Of a stretch of DNA of 64,000 bases, positions 16,484 to 25,851 are shown in pieces (the first letter of the stretch is position 1; each line of letters begins with the position of its first letter). The notes beneath the pieces were generated by a model, which worked only from the letters and a program-made list of their open reading frames with translations, was not told the DNA's origin and made no database searches. The DNA is taken from the NCBI GenBank assembly GCA_030587365.1, contig JAUQZE010000047.1, positions 23,128 through 87,127 on the forward strand, read 5' to 3'. The DNA comes from Candidatus Freyarchaeota archaeon (lineage in GTDB: Archaea; Asgardarchaeota; Jordiarchaeia; Jordiarchaeales; Jordiarchaeaceae). The position numbers were made by a program, and so were the translations under genes.

Positions 16484-18646
16484 TTAGACCTCCATATGGA
16501 AAATTCTGTGTTCGTCGAGTTTAACACGGTAGCCCGGTGGAACCAGCAGAGTTGTTGCTGGAGCTTCGATAACCGCGGGTCCATCTACTACATTTCCAGA
16601 TTTCAAAGAATCCATCTCCCAGATTGAAGCACTGTGCCAGCCAGTTCCCCAGAATATGTCTCGGTTTCCTTTAGATGCCTCTTCTTCTGGTTCCTTTCCG
16701 CTCATCTCATGCTGCGGAAGCACAGGTTTAGGTACTGGCACTATTCCTGTTGCCACCGCTTTGGTAATGTGGTATCCCAGCTCGGGGCTTTTGGTGCCTC
16801 TTCGGAAGATTTCCTCGAAGAGTTCGTCGTATTTTCTGGCGATTGTCCACACATCGTTGGGCTGCAGGTTTTCTGAGGGTGACTGAACTTCTAGGTCGTC
16901 CAGCATACCCAGATATTCTAGTCGAACGGAGGGTCTGAACTCCATTTCGCTGGGATCTCTTCCATCCTTCTCAAACTCTTTAACGATGTTTTGTTTTAGT
17001 TCCGCCCATGTGGCGCTGAGCATCATAGCCACTATGGGATTCATGCCTCCGTCGGGAGTTATTATCAGGTCCGCTGTTTTCACATGTCGGTAGGAGTGGT
17101 CGGCGCACGCGCATCCGAAGGCTGAGAAGGCTGGTGCCCATTCCGGTATCAGTATGTCTTGGAAGTTCAGGTCTCTGGAATATCCTGCAACGTGGAGCGG
17201 TCCTCCTCCTCCGTAAGACATGAGAGCATAGTTCTCTGGTCTGAATCCGAGTCCTTGTATCATGCCGTTTAGATGGTTTTTCATGTTAATCTCTATAAGA
17301 TCCAGAGAGCCCCTCGCGGTGCTGTAGGGATCCGCTTTCATGGGTTCTGCCAGCTGTTCCTCGATTGCCTTGTATGCTCGTTCCTTGTTTAATGGAATCT
17401 TTCCTCCGAGGAAGTATTTTGGGTTGAGGTATCCCAGAATCAGGCTGCAGTCGGTCATGGTTACCGTTTCCACGCCCGATTTCTCGTTACACACTCCTAT
17501 GCGGTAACCCGCACTCTCGGGTCCGAATTCCAGTCCTCCCGCAATCTTATTGTACCTAACGTACATACCGGTGCCTGCGCCTATAGAGTCTAGGGCTAAC
17601 GTGGGGATGTTTAGTATGTATCTTCCGATGGAACTCTCCCATTTTGTGGGAACGTACTTCTCCATAATTAGGGCTACGTCGAAACTGGTTCCCCCAACGT
17701 CTGAGGACACTAGATTCTTGATTCCGTATGACTCGGCTATGAATTTGCTTCCTATAACTCCACCGATGGGCCCCGACATCAGGATTGTTATTAGCTGTTG
17801 GTGTTGTGGAGAAATCGTTCCACCATAGGAGGTTAAAATCCTCATGGGGGCTGGCACTCCCTTTTCTTTGAAGCTTTCAGCGATTTTAATCAATTGTTGT
17901 CTCGAGGGCTCAGCCGCGTACTGTTCGATTATCAAAGCGTTAAGTCGTGGAGTTTCGCCTCTTACCGGGTTGTGCTCACAGGACAACACTATGGGGATTT
18001 TTTTGCCCTTCTTCGCCATTACTTCCTCCGCAATCTCCCTCACCCGTTTCTCATGCATGGGGTTCATGTAGGAGCAAAGCAGACAGACACAAATGCTGTC
18101 CACTCCCATGTCGAGTAGCTCTTCTACCGCTTTCCTTACTTCTTTTTCGTATAAGGGGATTAGCTGCTCTCCCCAGAAATTGATTCTCCCTCGGACACCC
18201 TTAATCTGTTTCCTTGGTATGAGTGGCTTGGGGTGCTCGTGTTCCCGGGCGTGCAAGCGTCCAGCATAGGGGAGCCACACCCAGCACTGGAGAGCTCTCC
18301 CCAACCGGTGGAGGTCCTCGAATCCCGCGTTCACTATTACTCCGATGTTGCTGTTTCCTTTTCGCTCCAGAAGCCGGTTAGTCATCAGGGTGCCTGAGTA
18401 AACCAGAGCATCCACGGTCTCCGCAGAATCCTCTAATTTCATTTTCCAGTTGCTTAGCGCATCATCTATCGAGTTAAAGATTCCCACAGATTCCTCCTGA
18501 GGAGTGGTGAGTGCTTTTCCCACGGCAAATCTTCCTTTTTCGTCAATAGCGAATGTGTCTGACATCGTACCTCCAGTATCCAGAGCTATAGCCTTTAAAG
18601 AGTACCCATTATCTACTTTCTTTTTAGACAAAATTTTCCTCTCCAA
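16484..18646 (-). CDS. acxA: Acetone carboxylase beta subunit (hydantoinase A/HyuA family)
   Basis: A 720-residue ATP-binding HyuA-type protein of the actin/ASKHA fold. The phosphate loop ALDTGGTMSDTFAI lies near the N-terminus, SSDVGGTSFDVALI is the second phosphate-binding segment, and SIGAGTGMYVRYNK is a family signature. LMSYGGGGPLHVAGYSRDL is the adenosine-site glycine-rich block. In acetone carboxylase this subunit phosphorylates acetone and bicarbonate. It is first in a tight A-B-C operon. Start choice: TTG 18646 or, better spaced after GGAGAGG, TTG 18631. The true bacterial operon has the same gene order; a regulator is not adjacent. Confidence 0.82.
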   Translation of the reverse strand: MERKILSKKKVDNGYSLKAIALDTGGTMSDTFAIDEKGRFAVGKALTTPQEESVGIFNSIDDALSNWKMKLEDSAETVDALVYSGTLMTNRLLERKGNSNIGVIVNAGFEDLHRLGRALQCWVWLPYAGRLHAREHEHPKPLIPRKQIKGVRGRINFWGEQLIPLYEKEVRKAVEELLDMGVDSICVCLLCSYMNPMHEKRVREIAEEVMAKKGKKIPIVLSCEHNPVRGETPRLNALIIEQYAAEPSRQQLIKIAESFKEKGVPAPMRILTSYGGTISPQHQQLITILMSGPIGGVIGSKFIAESYGIKNLVSSDVGGTSFDVALIMEKYVPTKWESSIGRYILNIPTLALDSIGAGTGMYVRYNKIAGGLEFGPESAGYRIGVCNEKSGVETVTMTDCSLILGYLNPKYFLGGKIPLNKERAYKAIEEQLAEPMKADPYSTARGSLDLIEINMKNHLNGMIQGLGFRPENYALMSYGGGGPLHVAGYSRDLNFQDILIPEWAPAFSAFGCACADHSYRHVKTADLIITPDGGMNPIVAMMLSATWAELKQNIVKEFEKDGRDPSEMEFRPSVRLEYLGMLDDLEVQSPSENLQPNDVWTIARKYDELFEEIFRRGTKSPELGYHITKAVATGIVPVPKPVLPQHEMSGKEPEEEASKGNRDIFWGTGWHSASIWEMDSLKSGNVVDGPAVIEAPATTLLVPPGYRVKLDEHRIFHMEV

Positions 18647-18927
18647 ACCTCAATTCAAGTTTTAAATAAGTATTTGGCATAAGTCCTTAATAATCCTTAG
18701 CTCTCATTTTCCCGAAAAGCACATTCTCGACGGACTTTCATTTGAAAATTTCTATTAGACTCATAGAATTTAATGCCCCACTGTTACAGGGCGCGTTTTT
18801 AATTCGAAAAGATTATATCGACGTTAATCCGAATCGATTACATCGATTTGAAAAATTCTCATTTATTGAGAAAACCCTTGATTGAATTAAGTAGAGAATC
18901 AACTTGAGTTCAAAAAGGGGATTAAAA

Positions 18928-19887
18928 ATGCCTAACGAACCTTATCGCATTGATATCCATCACCACATCATCCCTTGTGATTATGTTAAATCCCTAAATA
19001 GTCGGGGTATCACTAAATCATCAGGAGTGCCTTTCCCTGAATGGTCCGAGACCGAGATGCTTGAGGTAATGGACCGTAATGGCATAAGCACGGCGATCAC
19101 TTCAATCTCTTCACCCGGCGTCTATTTTGGCGACACTGCCTTCGCCCGCGATTTGGCAAGGCATTGCAACGAAATCTCTGCAAAGCTGGTACATGACAAT
19201 CCCCAGCGTTTTGGGGCTTTCGCAACCCTGCCATTGCCAGATGTGGATGCAGCCCTGAACGAAATAGATTATGCAATGGACACTCTGGAACTCGATGGCG
19301 TAGTATTGATGACCAACTTTGGCGGCCGGTATTTAGGTGACCCGTTGTTTGAGACAGTTTTTGAGGAACTCAATCGCAGAAAAGCGGTTGTCTTTGTTCA
19401 CCCCACGGATCCAGCCGGCGGTAATGCTATCGGTCTCGAATTTTCCAACTCTTTGTACGAGTTTACTTTTGACACTACCCGTGCAATAACAAATCTGGTT
19501 TACAGCGGAACCCTGGAACGCAATCCAGAAGTCCGTTTTATTTTTTCACACGCAGGCGGAACTATTCCTTTCCTTGCTTGGCGAATTTCTCTGGGCTTAT
19601 TTATGATTCCCAATGCGGCAAAAAATGCTCCTCAAGGGTTTATCAGCTATCTCAAGAGGTTATATTATGATACTGCGCTCTCAGTCACTCCTTATGCCTT
19701 GCGATCCCTTCAAGAATTAGTAGACCCTTCTCACATTCTCTTTGGAAGCGATTATCCATTCGCACCTGAAATCCTCACAGCAGAGCAGGTCAAACAGCTC
19801 AACAGTTATGACGGCTTCGACAAGCAGGAGCGGATGCGCATCGAACGAGAGAACGCGCTCAAACTTTTTCCCAGGCTGCGGTCATAA
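18928..19887 (+). CDS. Amidohydrolase 2 family (ACMSD/resorcylate-decarboxylase-like), probably acquired
   Basis: The N-terminal DIHHHIIP is the H-x-H metal motif of the amidohydrolase superfamily. FVHPTDPAGG gives the next His, FIFSHAGGTIPFLAWRI gives another, and ILFGSDYPFAPE gives the catalytic Asp, the full set for the ACMSD/gamma-resorcylate decarboxylase branch. Such enzymes decarboxylate or hydrolyse small aromatic or semialdehyde acids. ATG 18928 follows AAAAGGGGA; an in-frame TTG at 18904 is weaker. Arginine codons are mostly CGN here, whereas neighbours prefer AGA/AGG, and GC looks higher, suggesting transfer from bacteria. It is divergent from the acetone carboxylase operon and may act in a related ketone or aromatic pathway; that link is inference. 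Confidence 0.75.
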   Translation: MPNEPYRIDIHHHIIPCDYVKSLNSRGITKSSGVPFPEWSETEMLEVMDRNGISTAITSISSPGVYFGDTAFARDLARHCNEISAKLVHDNPQRFGAFATLPLPDVDAALNEIDYAMDTLELDGVVLMTNFGGRYLGDPLFETVFEELNRRKAVVFVHPTDPAGGNAIGLEFSNSLYEFTFDTTRAITNLVYSGTLERNPEVRFIFSHAGGTIPFLAWRISLGLFMIPNAAKNAPQGFISYLKRLYYDTALSVTPYALRSLQELVDPSHILFGSDYPFAPEILTAEQVKQLNSYDGFDKQERMRIERENALKLFPRLRS

Positions 19888-20113
19888 TCTTTAGCCCTCG
19901 TTTTCCTGGAAAGTATATTCTCGATGGATTTTTATTTGGAATTTTTCAGTGAATTCGCAAGAATTTTCAAAACCTCTTCTTGTGAGAACCTAAAAGATGA
20001 TACTAGAAGAAATGGTTCAACAATTCAAAAAAGAATCTCTGGAAGATAAATATTTATTAGAGAATAACGACTGTACCAACGCCCACAAAAACGTAGATGA
20101 ATGAGGGAATATA

Positions 20114-22465
20114 ATGAGAACAAAGAAACTAATCGCCATAACAATAGTAATACTCTTCGCACTGCTACTAATTCCAGTAGCTTGCAACGCCTTAGCCTCA
20201 AACCAGTGGACACCAATCCTACTCCAACAAGTCAACACCCAACCAAAACAAACAATAACAACAGAACCCCTAGGCAACTACATACACTCCGGAGACAAAC
20301 TCACATATACCGCCCGCTACGTTAGGCACACTGCCTTCCCGTCAATACACAAAGAATTGGAACCACCATTTTTTGCAAATTTGACATTGATTTTCAGTTT
20401 TACTTCGGGTCCCCAGTATGGAAACTGGTCCATAGTTAATTGGACGATAGTTGACCAGTATGGGACAAAGTGGGGTATTTACTACTTCGCGATTGATAAT
20501 ATCACCAGAGAAGTAGGTTTGAACAGCACCGGTGGACTATTTCCAGAAGATTCCCCGCCATTATCCGTTGACAATATTTCTCGTCAAACGGGTGTTTACT
20601 CCTTCCTAGCGCTTCCCACAGGAATAAAAGCAGGTGACAGCCTCAAAATACTGGCACCACGACTTCCAGAGGATCCCTCTCTAGTGAATATGGCCTCAAA
20701 TGTGGTGGGAAGAATTACAACACCGATTATAAACTTTTCACTACCCATATCTTTACCTGAGTTTTACGACACGTGGATGTTGCAGGGCACTTGGAGAGAA
20801 CCCAGTAATATTAGCGGTTTTGGTGAGTTGTGTTCTATGGCTTTTAGTAATTACGTTAAGAATGGCAGCGGATTATGCGTTTCCACATTTACGAGCCAAT
20901 CTGTCGCTTATTTCAACACCACTAGCGGAAATCTAACATTTTGGAGTAGCAATGGTTTTATAGAGTTTAACAGCACCTTAAGCACTCCTAACAGATTAGC
21001 ACCGCTTAAGAACACTACTATAACGAACTATACCACAGCAGAGAACCCACTGCCCACTTATGGGTTAACTAATGAGACATTCAAGTACGACGAGAGCGGC
21101 TACTGGTGCATGAATTATAGTGTTTTAACTAACGGTACTCTGGGAACGGTTAGATTTGACAGCTTGCCCGGCAGCTACTTTAACTGGACCCTAAGTACCC
21201 CCGGAAGTTATTATACACCCATAGACATAGGCTTTTCTCAGGTGGTGAGTATACCCACCGATTTCTGGAACTATAAGGATAGTACAGGCTGGATCTGGAA
21301 CCCCAACTGGTATAACGCGTCGAACCATACTGGTCGGACTGAATATCTCCTCAACGGAACAAATGAGGGATTTGGCATGGTCGACTTTATGAGACTGCTG
21401 GTTACGGAATCCGAAATTAGAACCATGGCGTACAATATGCTTCTAGCGTCTCCCTACCTTAGGGAGGGAGTAACGATTTTATTACTCTTGCATGAACAAA
21501 TGTTCTGGCCTAATAATGCCACTGAACCGTGGTTCGGATACAATACCTCCGAACCGTTGCTTCTCTTGATACCCTGCCAGGTTTCGGGAGCAGTTAGAGT
21601 GAGTATCGGCGTCTACGATTATGACTGCTGGAAAGTAGATTCCGTGCTTCCCAACGGTTTGTCCTCCCTTAACGTAACACAGTTCCAGTTCACGGTCTAC
21701 TTTGAGAGAACCAGCGGCGTCCTAATCAAAGCAAAAACGGACATAGAAATGAATATGCCATGGAACGAGAAAGGCGACAAATACCTTGTACCTTTTGGTT
21801 ACCACAAGACCTGGACCTTGGCCTCTGCTGATGGGGGCTCGCTTCCTTCGCCCGGGAACCTCAATGAGTTCAGCCACAACTTGTACAATTTGACCGCTCC
21901 CGCCAATGTGGAGTGGACTCTTGATCCATCCTTCTTTACTGGTGGAAGCGTAACCGTGAAGTGCAACGAGACTGTGAATGCTTCCATGTGGACGCAGATT
22001 CATGGTATGGCCCTTAATGATGCTACCTCCATCGCGGGTAAGCCCGTTGTGAAGGCCATAGTCATTACACACCCTTCTAGCAGCGCGGCTTTCAATGCCA
22101 CGGTAAACTTCTACTACACCCCGTCTGAGCTCTCGGCGAGAGGTGTAAAGGAGTCGGGATTCACCATATACGCCTGGAATACCACCGCTTGGGCGTGGGA
22201 ACCCCTAAACACCACTGTGGACTACAATGGGCGAGTAGTGTCAGCCAATACCACTCACTTCAGCGTGTTCGCCCTAGTCGCCGCGGAGCTATCGCCCCTG
22301 AGCATATGGGATATACTGGGTCCTGTCGGCTTGGCGGTTCTTTTGAACTCCATAGACCAAGCTAGTCGTCCAATGGGAGGCATGCTCCCGATACTGGGAG
22401 GCATAGGGGTAGCACTGGTAGCAGTCATAGCAGTTGCGGTTGTCATGCTTGCGAGAAGACATTAA
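20114..22465 (+). CDS. Anchored surface glycoprotein
   Basis: A 783-residue exported protein. A basic start and hydrophobic stretch LIAITIVILFALLLIPVA forms a signal peptide, and the C-terminus has a membrane helix (IGVALVAVIAVAVVMLARRH) ending in R-R-H. The body is rich in N-x-S/T sequons and aromatic residues, like an S-layer or sugar-contacting surface protein. A segment near residue 630-720 (HPSSSAAFNATVNFYYTPSEL, then TTHFSVFALV) resembles the PGF-type surface-protein domain seen before the anchor in archaeal S-layer-like proteins. No enzymatic motif is seen. It stands alone on this strand. Confidence 0.8.
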   Translation: MRTKKLIAITIVILFALLLIPVACNALASNQWTPILLQQVNTQPKQTITTEPLGNYIHSGDKLTYTARYVRHTAFPSIHKELEPPFFANLTLIFSFTSGPQYGNWSIVNWTIVDQYGTKWGIYYFAIDNITREVGLNSTGGLFPEDSPPLSVDNISRQTGVYSFLALPTGIKAGDSLKILAPRLPEDPSLVNMASNVVGRITTPIINFSLPISLPEFYDTWMLQGTWREPSNISGFGELCSMAFSNYVKNGSGLCVSTFTSQSVAYFNTTSGNLTFWSSNGFIEFNSTLSTPNRLAPLKNTTITNYTTAENPLPTYGLTNETFKYDESGYWCMNYSVLTNGTLGTVRFDSLPGSYFNWTLSTPGSYYTPIDIGFSQVVSIPTDFWNYKDSTGWIWNPNWYNASNHTGRTEYLLNGTNEGFGMVDFMRLLVTESEIRTMAYNMLLASPYLREGVTILLLLHEQMFWPNNATEPWFGYNTSEPLLLLIPCQVSGAVRVSIGVYDYDCWKVDSVLPNGLSSLNVTQFQFTVYFERTSGVLIKAKTDIEMNMPWNEKGDKYLVPFGYHKTWTLASADGGSLPSPGNLNEFSHNLYNLTAPANVEWTLDPSFFTGGSVTVKCNETVNASMWTQIHGMALNDATSIAGKPVVKAIVITHPSSSAAFNATVNFYYTPSELSARGVKESGFTIYAWNTTAWAWEPLNTTVDYNGRVVSANTTHFSVFALVAAELSPLSIWDILGPVGLAVLLNSIDQASRPMGGMLPILGGIGVALVAVIAVAVVMLARRH

Positions 22466-22903
22466 TAAGCAAAAATATTCAAAGCCCCTATTCTTTTTTT
22501 ACTTCGCATATTAGCGTTCTCGGAAGTCTATTTTTAAGCACCTTTTTTGACTAGATTAAACTTGGCTCGAAATTAAAAAGCGGTGAAATGGAGCTATACA
22601 CTAAAGAAAAGCACCTATAAAATAATACTTAAAAATCCAATTTTTACATTTGTTTTTTAAAAAACGGTACCGTGGAATAGACCCTTACCACCGCAACCCC
22701 TCCAGTTTTAAATTGTCTCCTCAAATGAGTAATCCTTACCACACTCTAAATATCTTAAGGTTTCAGCAAAACTCAATCAATCTCCACTCCAGAATAAAAA
22801 TCATCAAACTTTCTGATATTTTTAACTAAAAAATATTCTTCTAGTTAAATTTAGTAGAAAATCTAAAGCTCCCTTTTATCTATTCTTATAAACGTTAAAA
22901 AAA
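22466..22903. other. AT-rich intergenic gap without visible gene
   Basis: Nothing gene-like was found here. Several A/T tracts and short T-runs follow the surface gene, any of which could end its transcript. Confidence 0.3.
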
Positions 22904-22916
22904 TTTATATATTTAA
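22904..22916 (+). promoter_or_regulatory. TATA box
   Basis: TTTATATATTTAA preceded by an A-rich BRE-like stretch (CGTTAAAAAAA). Transcription would start at about 22940, close to the 40-codon frame at 22950 and about 130 bases before the 118-residue gene. Confidence 0.4.
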
Positions 22917-22949
22917 TTATAGACTATAGAATTCAATTTCAGAAATTTC

Positions 22950-23072
22950 TTGAAAATCGTTATTGTACTGGGATTCAGAAAAATTATTGAGAGGAACCTA
23001 ACCGACTCTAGATATCTTGCAGAGGGGATTGGCCTCTCATCAGTTTTGCGGGAGCGCCGAGGAGGGGCGTGA
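22950..23072 (+). CDS. Possible 40-aa leader ORF
   Basis: A TTG-started frame runs for 40 codons and its TGA overlaps the ATG of the next gene (TGATG). It begins about 10 bases after the expected transcript start. It has no clear family. It could be a translated leader coupled to the next gene, or chance. Confidence 0.25.
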   Translation: MKIVIVLGFRKIIERNLTDSRYLAEGIGLSSVLRERRGGA

Positions 23073-23425
23073 TGATAAAATACCCAGATGGGAGAGAGGA
23101 TGTGAAAAATACGCCGTATATTGTAATAACTTCATGGTTCCCGGCTCACAAAACACCTGAGGTTACGAAAACGTATCTTGAATCGCTGGAAAAATATCCT
23201 CCCGATGAAGACCTATCAGAACACGTTGTAACAGCCGCAGTAACTACCAATAAATTTGGAATAAAAGTTATGGATATTTATAAAGTAAAACAAGGGAAAC
23301 TTGAAGAACATTTGACCCGTTCATCCATGGCGATGGCAATGTTTCATAGCATCGAGGGATACGAGTACTCAGTAAGAGTTTGGTTAACAATAGAAGAAGC
23401 AATGGCTGCGGTAGGACAACAGTAG
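23072..23425 (+). CDS. Uncharacterised small protein (about 117 aa)
   Basis: Not recognised. Alternating strands and helices (YIVITSWFPAHKTPEVTKTYLESL, FGIKVMDIYKVKQGKLEEHLTR, YEYSVRVWLTIEEAM) suggest a compact ferredoxin-like or dimeric alpha-beta fold. GGAGGGG lies just upstream; the start is ATG 23072 or the adjacent GTG 23069. The next gene lies on the other strand. Confidence 0.6.
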   Translation: MIKYPDGREDVKNTPYIVITSWFPAHKTPEVTKTYLESLEKYPPDEDLSEHVVTAAVTTNKFGIKVMDIYKVKQGKLEEHLTRSSMAMAMFHSIEGYEYSVRVWLTIEEAMAAVGQQ

Positions 23426-23567
23426 AAGAAGCGGTGGCTTATAATAGCCCGAATAATCTTATCTTTAACAACCACGATTGATAAGAAGTATTTTATTCAA
23501 ATTCACTCTTTTTTTCTTTTTTACTGTTTGTACATAGTAATATTCCAGGTGTCTATCGTTGTAAATT

Positions 23568-24182
23568 TTAAACTAATTCATCTTTTTTCAGCTCTTTTCC
23601 GCAACTAGGACATCGACCTTTTACTTTAAGGTACTCTAGCAAGTGATCTCTGTGCGCTGAACCAGCACAATGGGAGCATATAGCGATTTCTTGGTCTTTA
23701 TCGATAATATGGTTGCAGACTATACACTTTACCAGTTTTAGTCCGCAGAAAGGGCAGAAATTCATATTCCAGTTCAAGGTTCCGCTGCACCCCGGGCATT
23801 CCAAAATTTCCTTTTCATCAGCGTGTATTGTTGAAGTAGGTTTGGTGGAAGCCTCTTCTAACATCATTATTTTCGCGTTTTCTATAGCCGTTCTTATTTT
23901 CCTTTCTAATTTGAAACCCGCGCGCTCGGCCATATTACGAGAATGTGGGTGACCAAGTGCTATTGTGTCTATGTCTGTTTTAAACTCGCAAACAATGTAG
24001 TTTCCTCTTGGGTAGATTCTTATCTTAGCTCTCGAGTACCCGTCTCCAATCAGTTTCCATTCTGCCATCCCTATCTTAGTAACTCCAAGGTTTCCTGAAC
24101 TTTTTAATAGCCGGTCCAAGTATTCGCAAAAACTTTTAATTTTACCCGCGTAAGGAAGTGTCACTACCTCAAAATCAGCCAT
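23568..24182 (-). CDS. Zinc ribbon plus RING-like finger protein
   Basis: A 204-residue protein with three parts. The N-terminal 110 residues form a small alpha-beta domain (KIRIYPRGNYIVCEFKTDID), which I do not recognise. A zinc ribbon follows, C129-x2-C132 and C143-x2-C146. The last part is a treble-clef finger with ligand order C153/C156, C169/C172, H177/H180, C191/C194, a RING/PHD-like cross-brace pattern. RING-type fingers in archaea with ubiquitin-like systems act as E3-like adaptors. No ubiquitin, E1 or E2 gene is in this window, so that role is only a possibility. A GGAAGGGG site precedes the ATG. Confidence 0.65.
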   Translation of the reverse strand: MADFEVVTLPYAGKIKSFCEYLDRLLKSSGNLGVTKIGMAEWKLIGDGYSRAKIRIYPRGNYIVCEFKTDIDTIALGHPHSRNMAERAGFKLERKIRTAIENAKIMMLEEASTKPTSTIHADEKEILECPGCSGTLNWNMNFCPFCGLKLVKCIVCNHIIDKDQEIAICSHCAGSAHRDHLLEYLKVKGRCPSCGKELKKDELV

Positions 24183-24451
24183 CCATACCCCTTCCTACTA
24201 TGAATATTTTAGAATTCTTTTAAGCGAACACACTCTCCGTCACTTTACCTTCGACTATTACAACACTTCAAAAGACCCCCGATTTCTATGCGAAGGCGGA
24301 TAGAAGGAGGGGGAATATTTATTTTATGCTACTCTTTGATATTCACAGCAAAGCTATAAACATGTTGAATTGATCATACGTTTAAGCCAAGAATAAGAAT
24401 AATGATGAAAAGGCTAAAGAGAAGAGAAAGAACCCGAAGGAGGTAAAGTTC

Positions 24452-24646
24452 ATGAGCCGAAAAGGAAAAGCCAAAGGAAAGGATAGGGGAACTACTGTTA
24501 GCTGCACAAGGGGACCCACTCGCGCTGTAGGCCCGGGCGGTTTAGCTAGGTGTATGTGCTGTGGGGAAATAGTGCCACTCGAAGAGGGAGAGTCATGTAG
24601 CGATCTTAAATGCCCGAAGTGTGACGCTAAGATGGTAAGATGCTGA
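24452..24646 (+). CDS. Small zinc-binding protein (GPGG-CxxC type)
   Basis: The 64-residue protein has a basic N-terminus, a GPGG turn, then CMCCGEIVPLEEGESC and CPKCDAKMVRC. This is the pattern of small archaeal and bacterial zinc or rubredoxin-like proteins with a Cx2CG...C...CPxCG core. Their role is not well established. AAGGAGGTAAAG is an excellent binding site for the ATG. It stands alone. Confidence 0.7.
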   Translation: MSRKGKAKGKDRGTTVSCTRGPTRAVGPGGLARCMCCGEIVPLEEGESCSDLKCPKCDAKMVRC

Positions 24647-24776
24647 AAAACAATTTTTATTTTTCACTAAGGGGTTTCCTACTCTCCGAATTATGCGGTA
24701 ATACACAATTTAATCGATGAAGAGCTGTTTTTGCTAGTTTTGCGAGTTGGGGAAAATTGTGATATTGTGATATATA

Positions 24777-25847
24777 TCAAAATGTAACAAAGTCTTGATT
24801 GTTTATTAAAAGTCGAAATCCGTTAGCGTTTGCCTCTTTCACTAGTATTTCTAATGTTTCCCTCTGCTTATCGCTTAGCGACTCGATGTTGAAGCCCTCT
24901 TCCGTTGTGAGTTTTAGAATAGGTGTATGGCTGTACCTTTTTCCGTTAATTGTTACATTCTTTAAATTTGTGTAAATCATCATTCTCAGAAGCCCATCCT
25001 TTATGCCTCCAAGAGAGGGAAGTCTAGCAACTCTAGTATGTTTTCCCTCTATAAGATAGACTGTTTTTCCGTGTATTTCAACTTCATCACAGGTGAGATA
25101 GTAGTAGCCACCGAGATAATTTTTGATTGTGAGTTTAGCTTTGACGCCCTCCAATTTTTCTTTAGGCTGAATAGTTACGCTTTCCCTCTCCTGGGCTTCC
25201 ATTGAAAGATCCCTTGAAAGCTTCATGAAATCTTCTTTACCCTCACTGAGCAATTCAATCCTCCTTAAAGCAGAAGCAGGTGAATGCATTTCAACACCAA
25301 GCACTTTTGAAATCTCATTATAAGAGTTTAAAGCTCTCTTACTAAGCTCCCCAACTTTATCTACTTGCGATAGATTCCAACGTAGGGCATCAGATTGATA
25401 GAAAAGAAGCTTCTCTATCTCTGATTTAATGTGCTCAATATCAAACCTTTGTCTAATTATCTTATCCCTACACCTTGGATTTTTAGAAGCCCTTTTGTAG
25501 TAGGATATAATTACATAAACTCCTAGTAGACCCATCAAGGAAACCGTATCCCATTCCAGATGGTACTTATTTCCCTTTTTACCCTCATCCTTAATTATAG
25601 GTATAATTGTTACTGGTTTCCCCGCAAATTTTAGTGAATCGTAAACTCTTGCATAGGGATATGAACCAGTTCTTTTTGTAGAGTCCCACCAACTAACTAC
25701 GATTTCGTGGCGTCCTATAAAGAGTTTAAATGTTGCCCTACTCGATAACGCCATGCCTAACTGATCAAAATCGAATGAATCCAATTCCCTGCAAAGAAGC
25801 GGCGTATAGGATAACCCTGTAATGTCAGCATAAATGTCCAACAACAT
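24777..25847 (-). CDS. Putative type II restriction endonuclease
   Basis: The gene follows the methyltransferase with a four-base gap, and the two should be one transcript. It resembles, from memory, a family of restriction enzymes with the blocks VVSWWDSTKRTGSYPYARVYD, IPIIKDEGKKG and LEWDTVSLMGLLGVYVIISYY in the N-terminal half. EIHGKTVYLIEGKHT lies in the C-terminal half. E-G-K in the last block fits the (D/E)-x-K part of a PD-(D/E)XK active site; the upstream acidic residue is not certain. Recognition sequence unknown. The function rests mainly on context and family resemblance. Confidence 0.65.
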   Translation of the reverse strand: MLLDIYADITGLSYTPLLCRELDSFDFDQLGMALSSRATFKLFIGRHEIVVSWWDSTKRTGSYPYARVYDSLKFAGKPVTIIPIIKDEGKKGNKYHLEWDTVSLMGLLGVYVIISYYKRASKNPRCRDKIIRQRFDIEHIKSEIEKLLFYQSDALRWNLSQVDKVGELSKRALNSYNEISKVLGVEMHSPASALRRIELLSEGKEDFMKLSRDLSMEAQERESVTIQPKEKLEGVKAKLTIKNYLGGYYYLTCDEVEIHGKTVYLIEGKHTRVARLPSLGGIKDGLLRMMIYTNLKNVTINGKRYSHTPILKLTTEEGFNIESLSDKQRETLEILVKEANANGFRLLINNQDFVTF

Positions 25848-25851
25848 TCAT

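Noticed and set aside
13764..18646. Operon as N-methylhydantoinase
   Set aside because: The third gene is the acetone carboxylase gamma subunit, which hydantoinases do not have.
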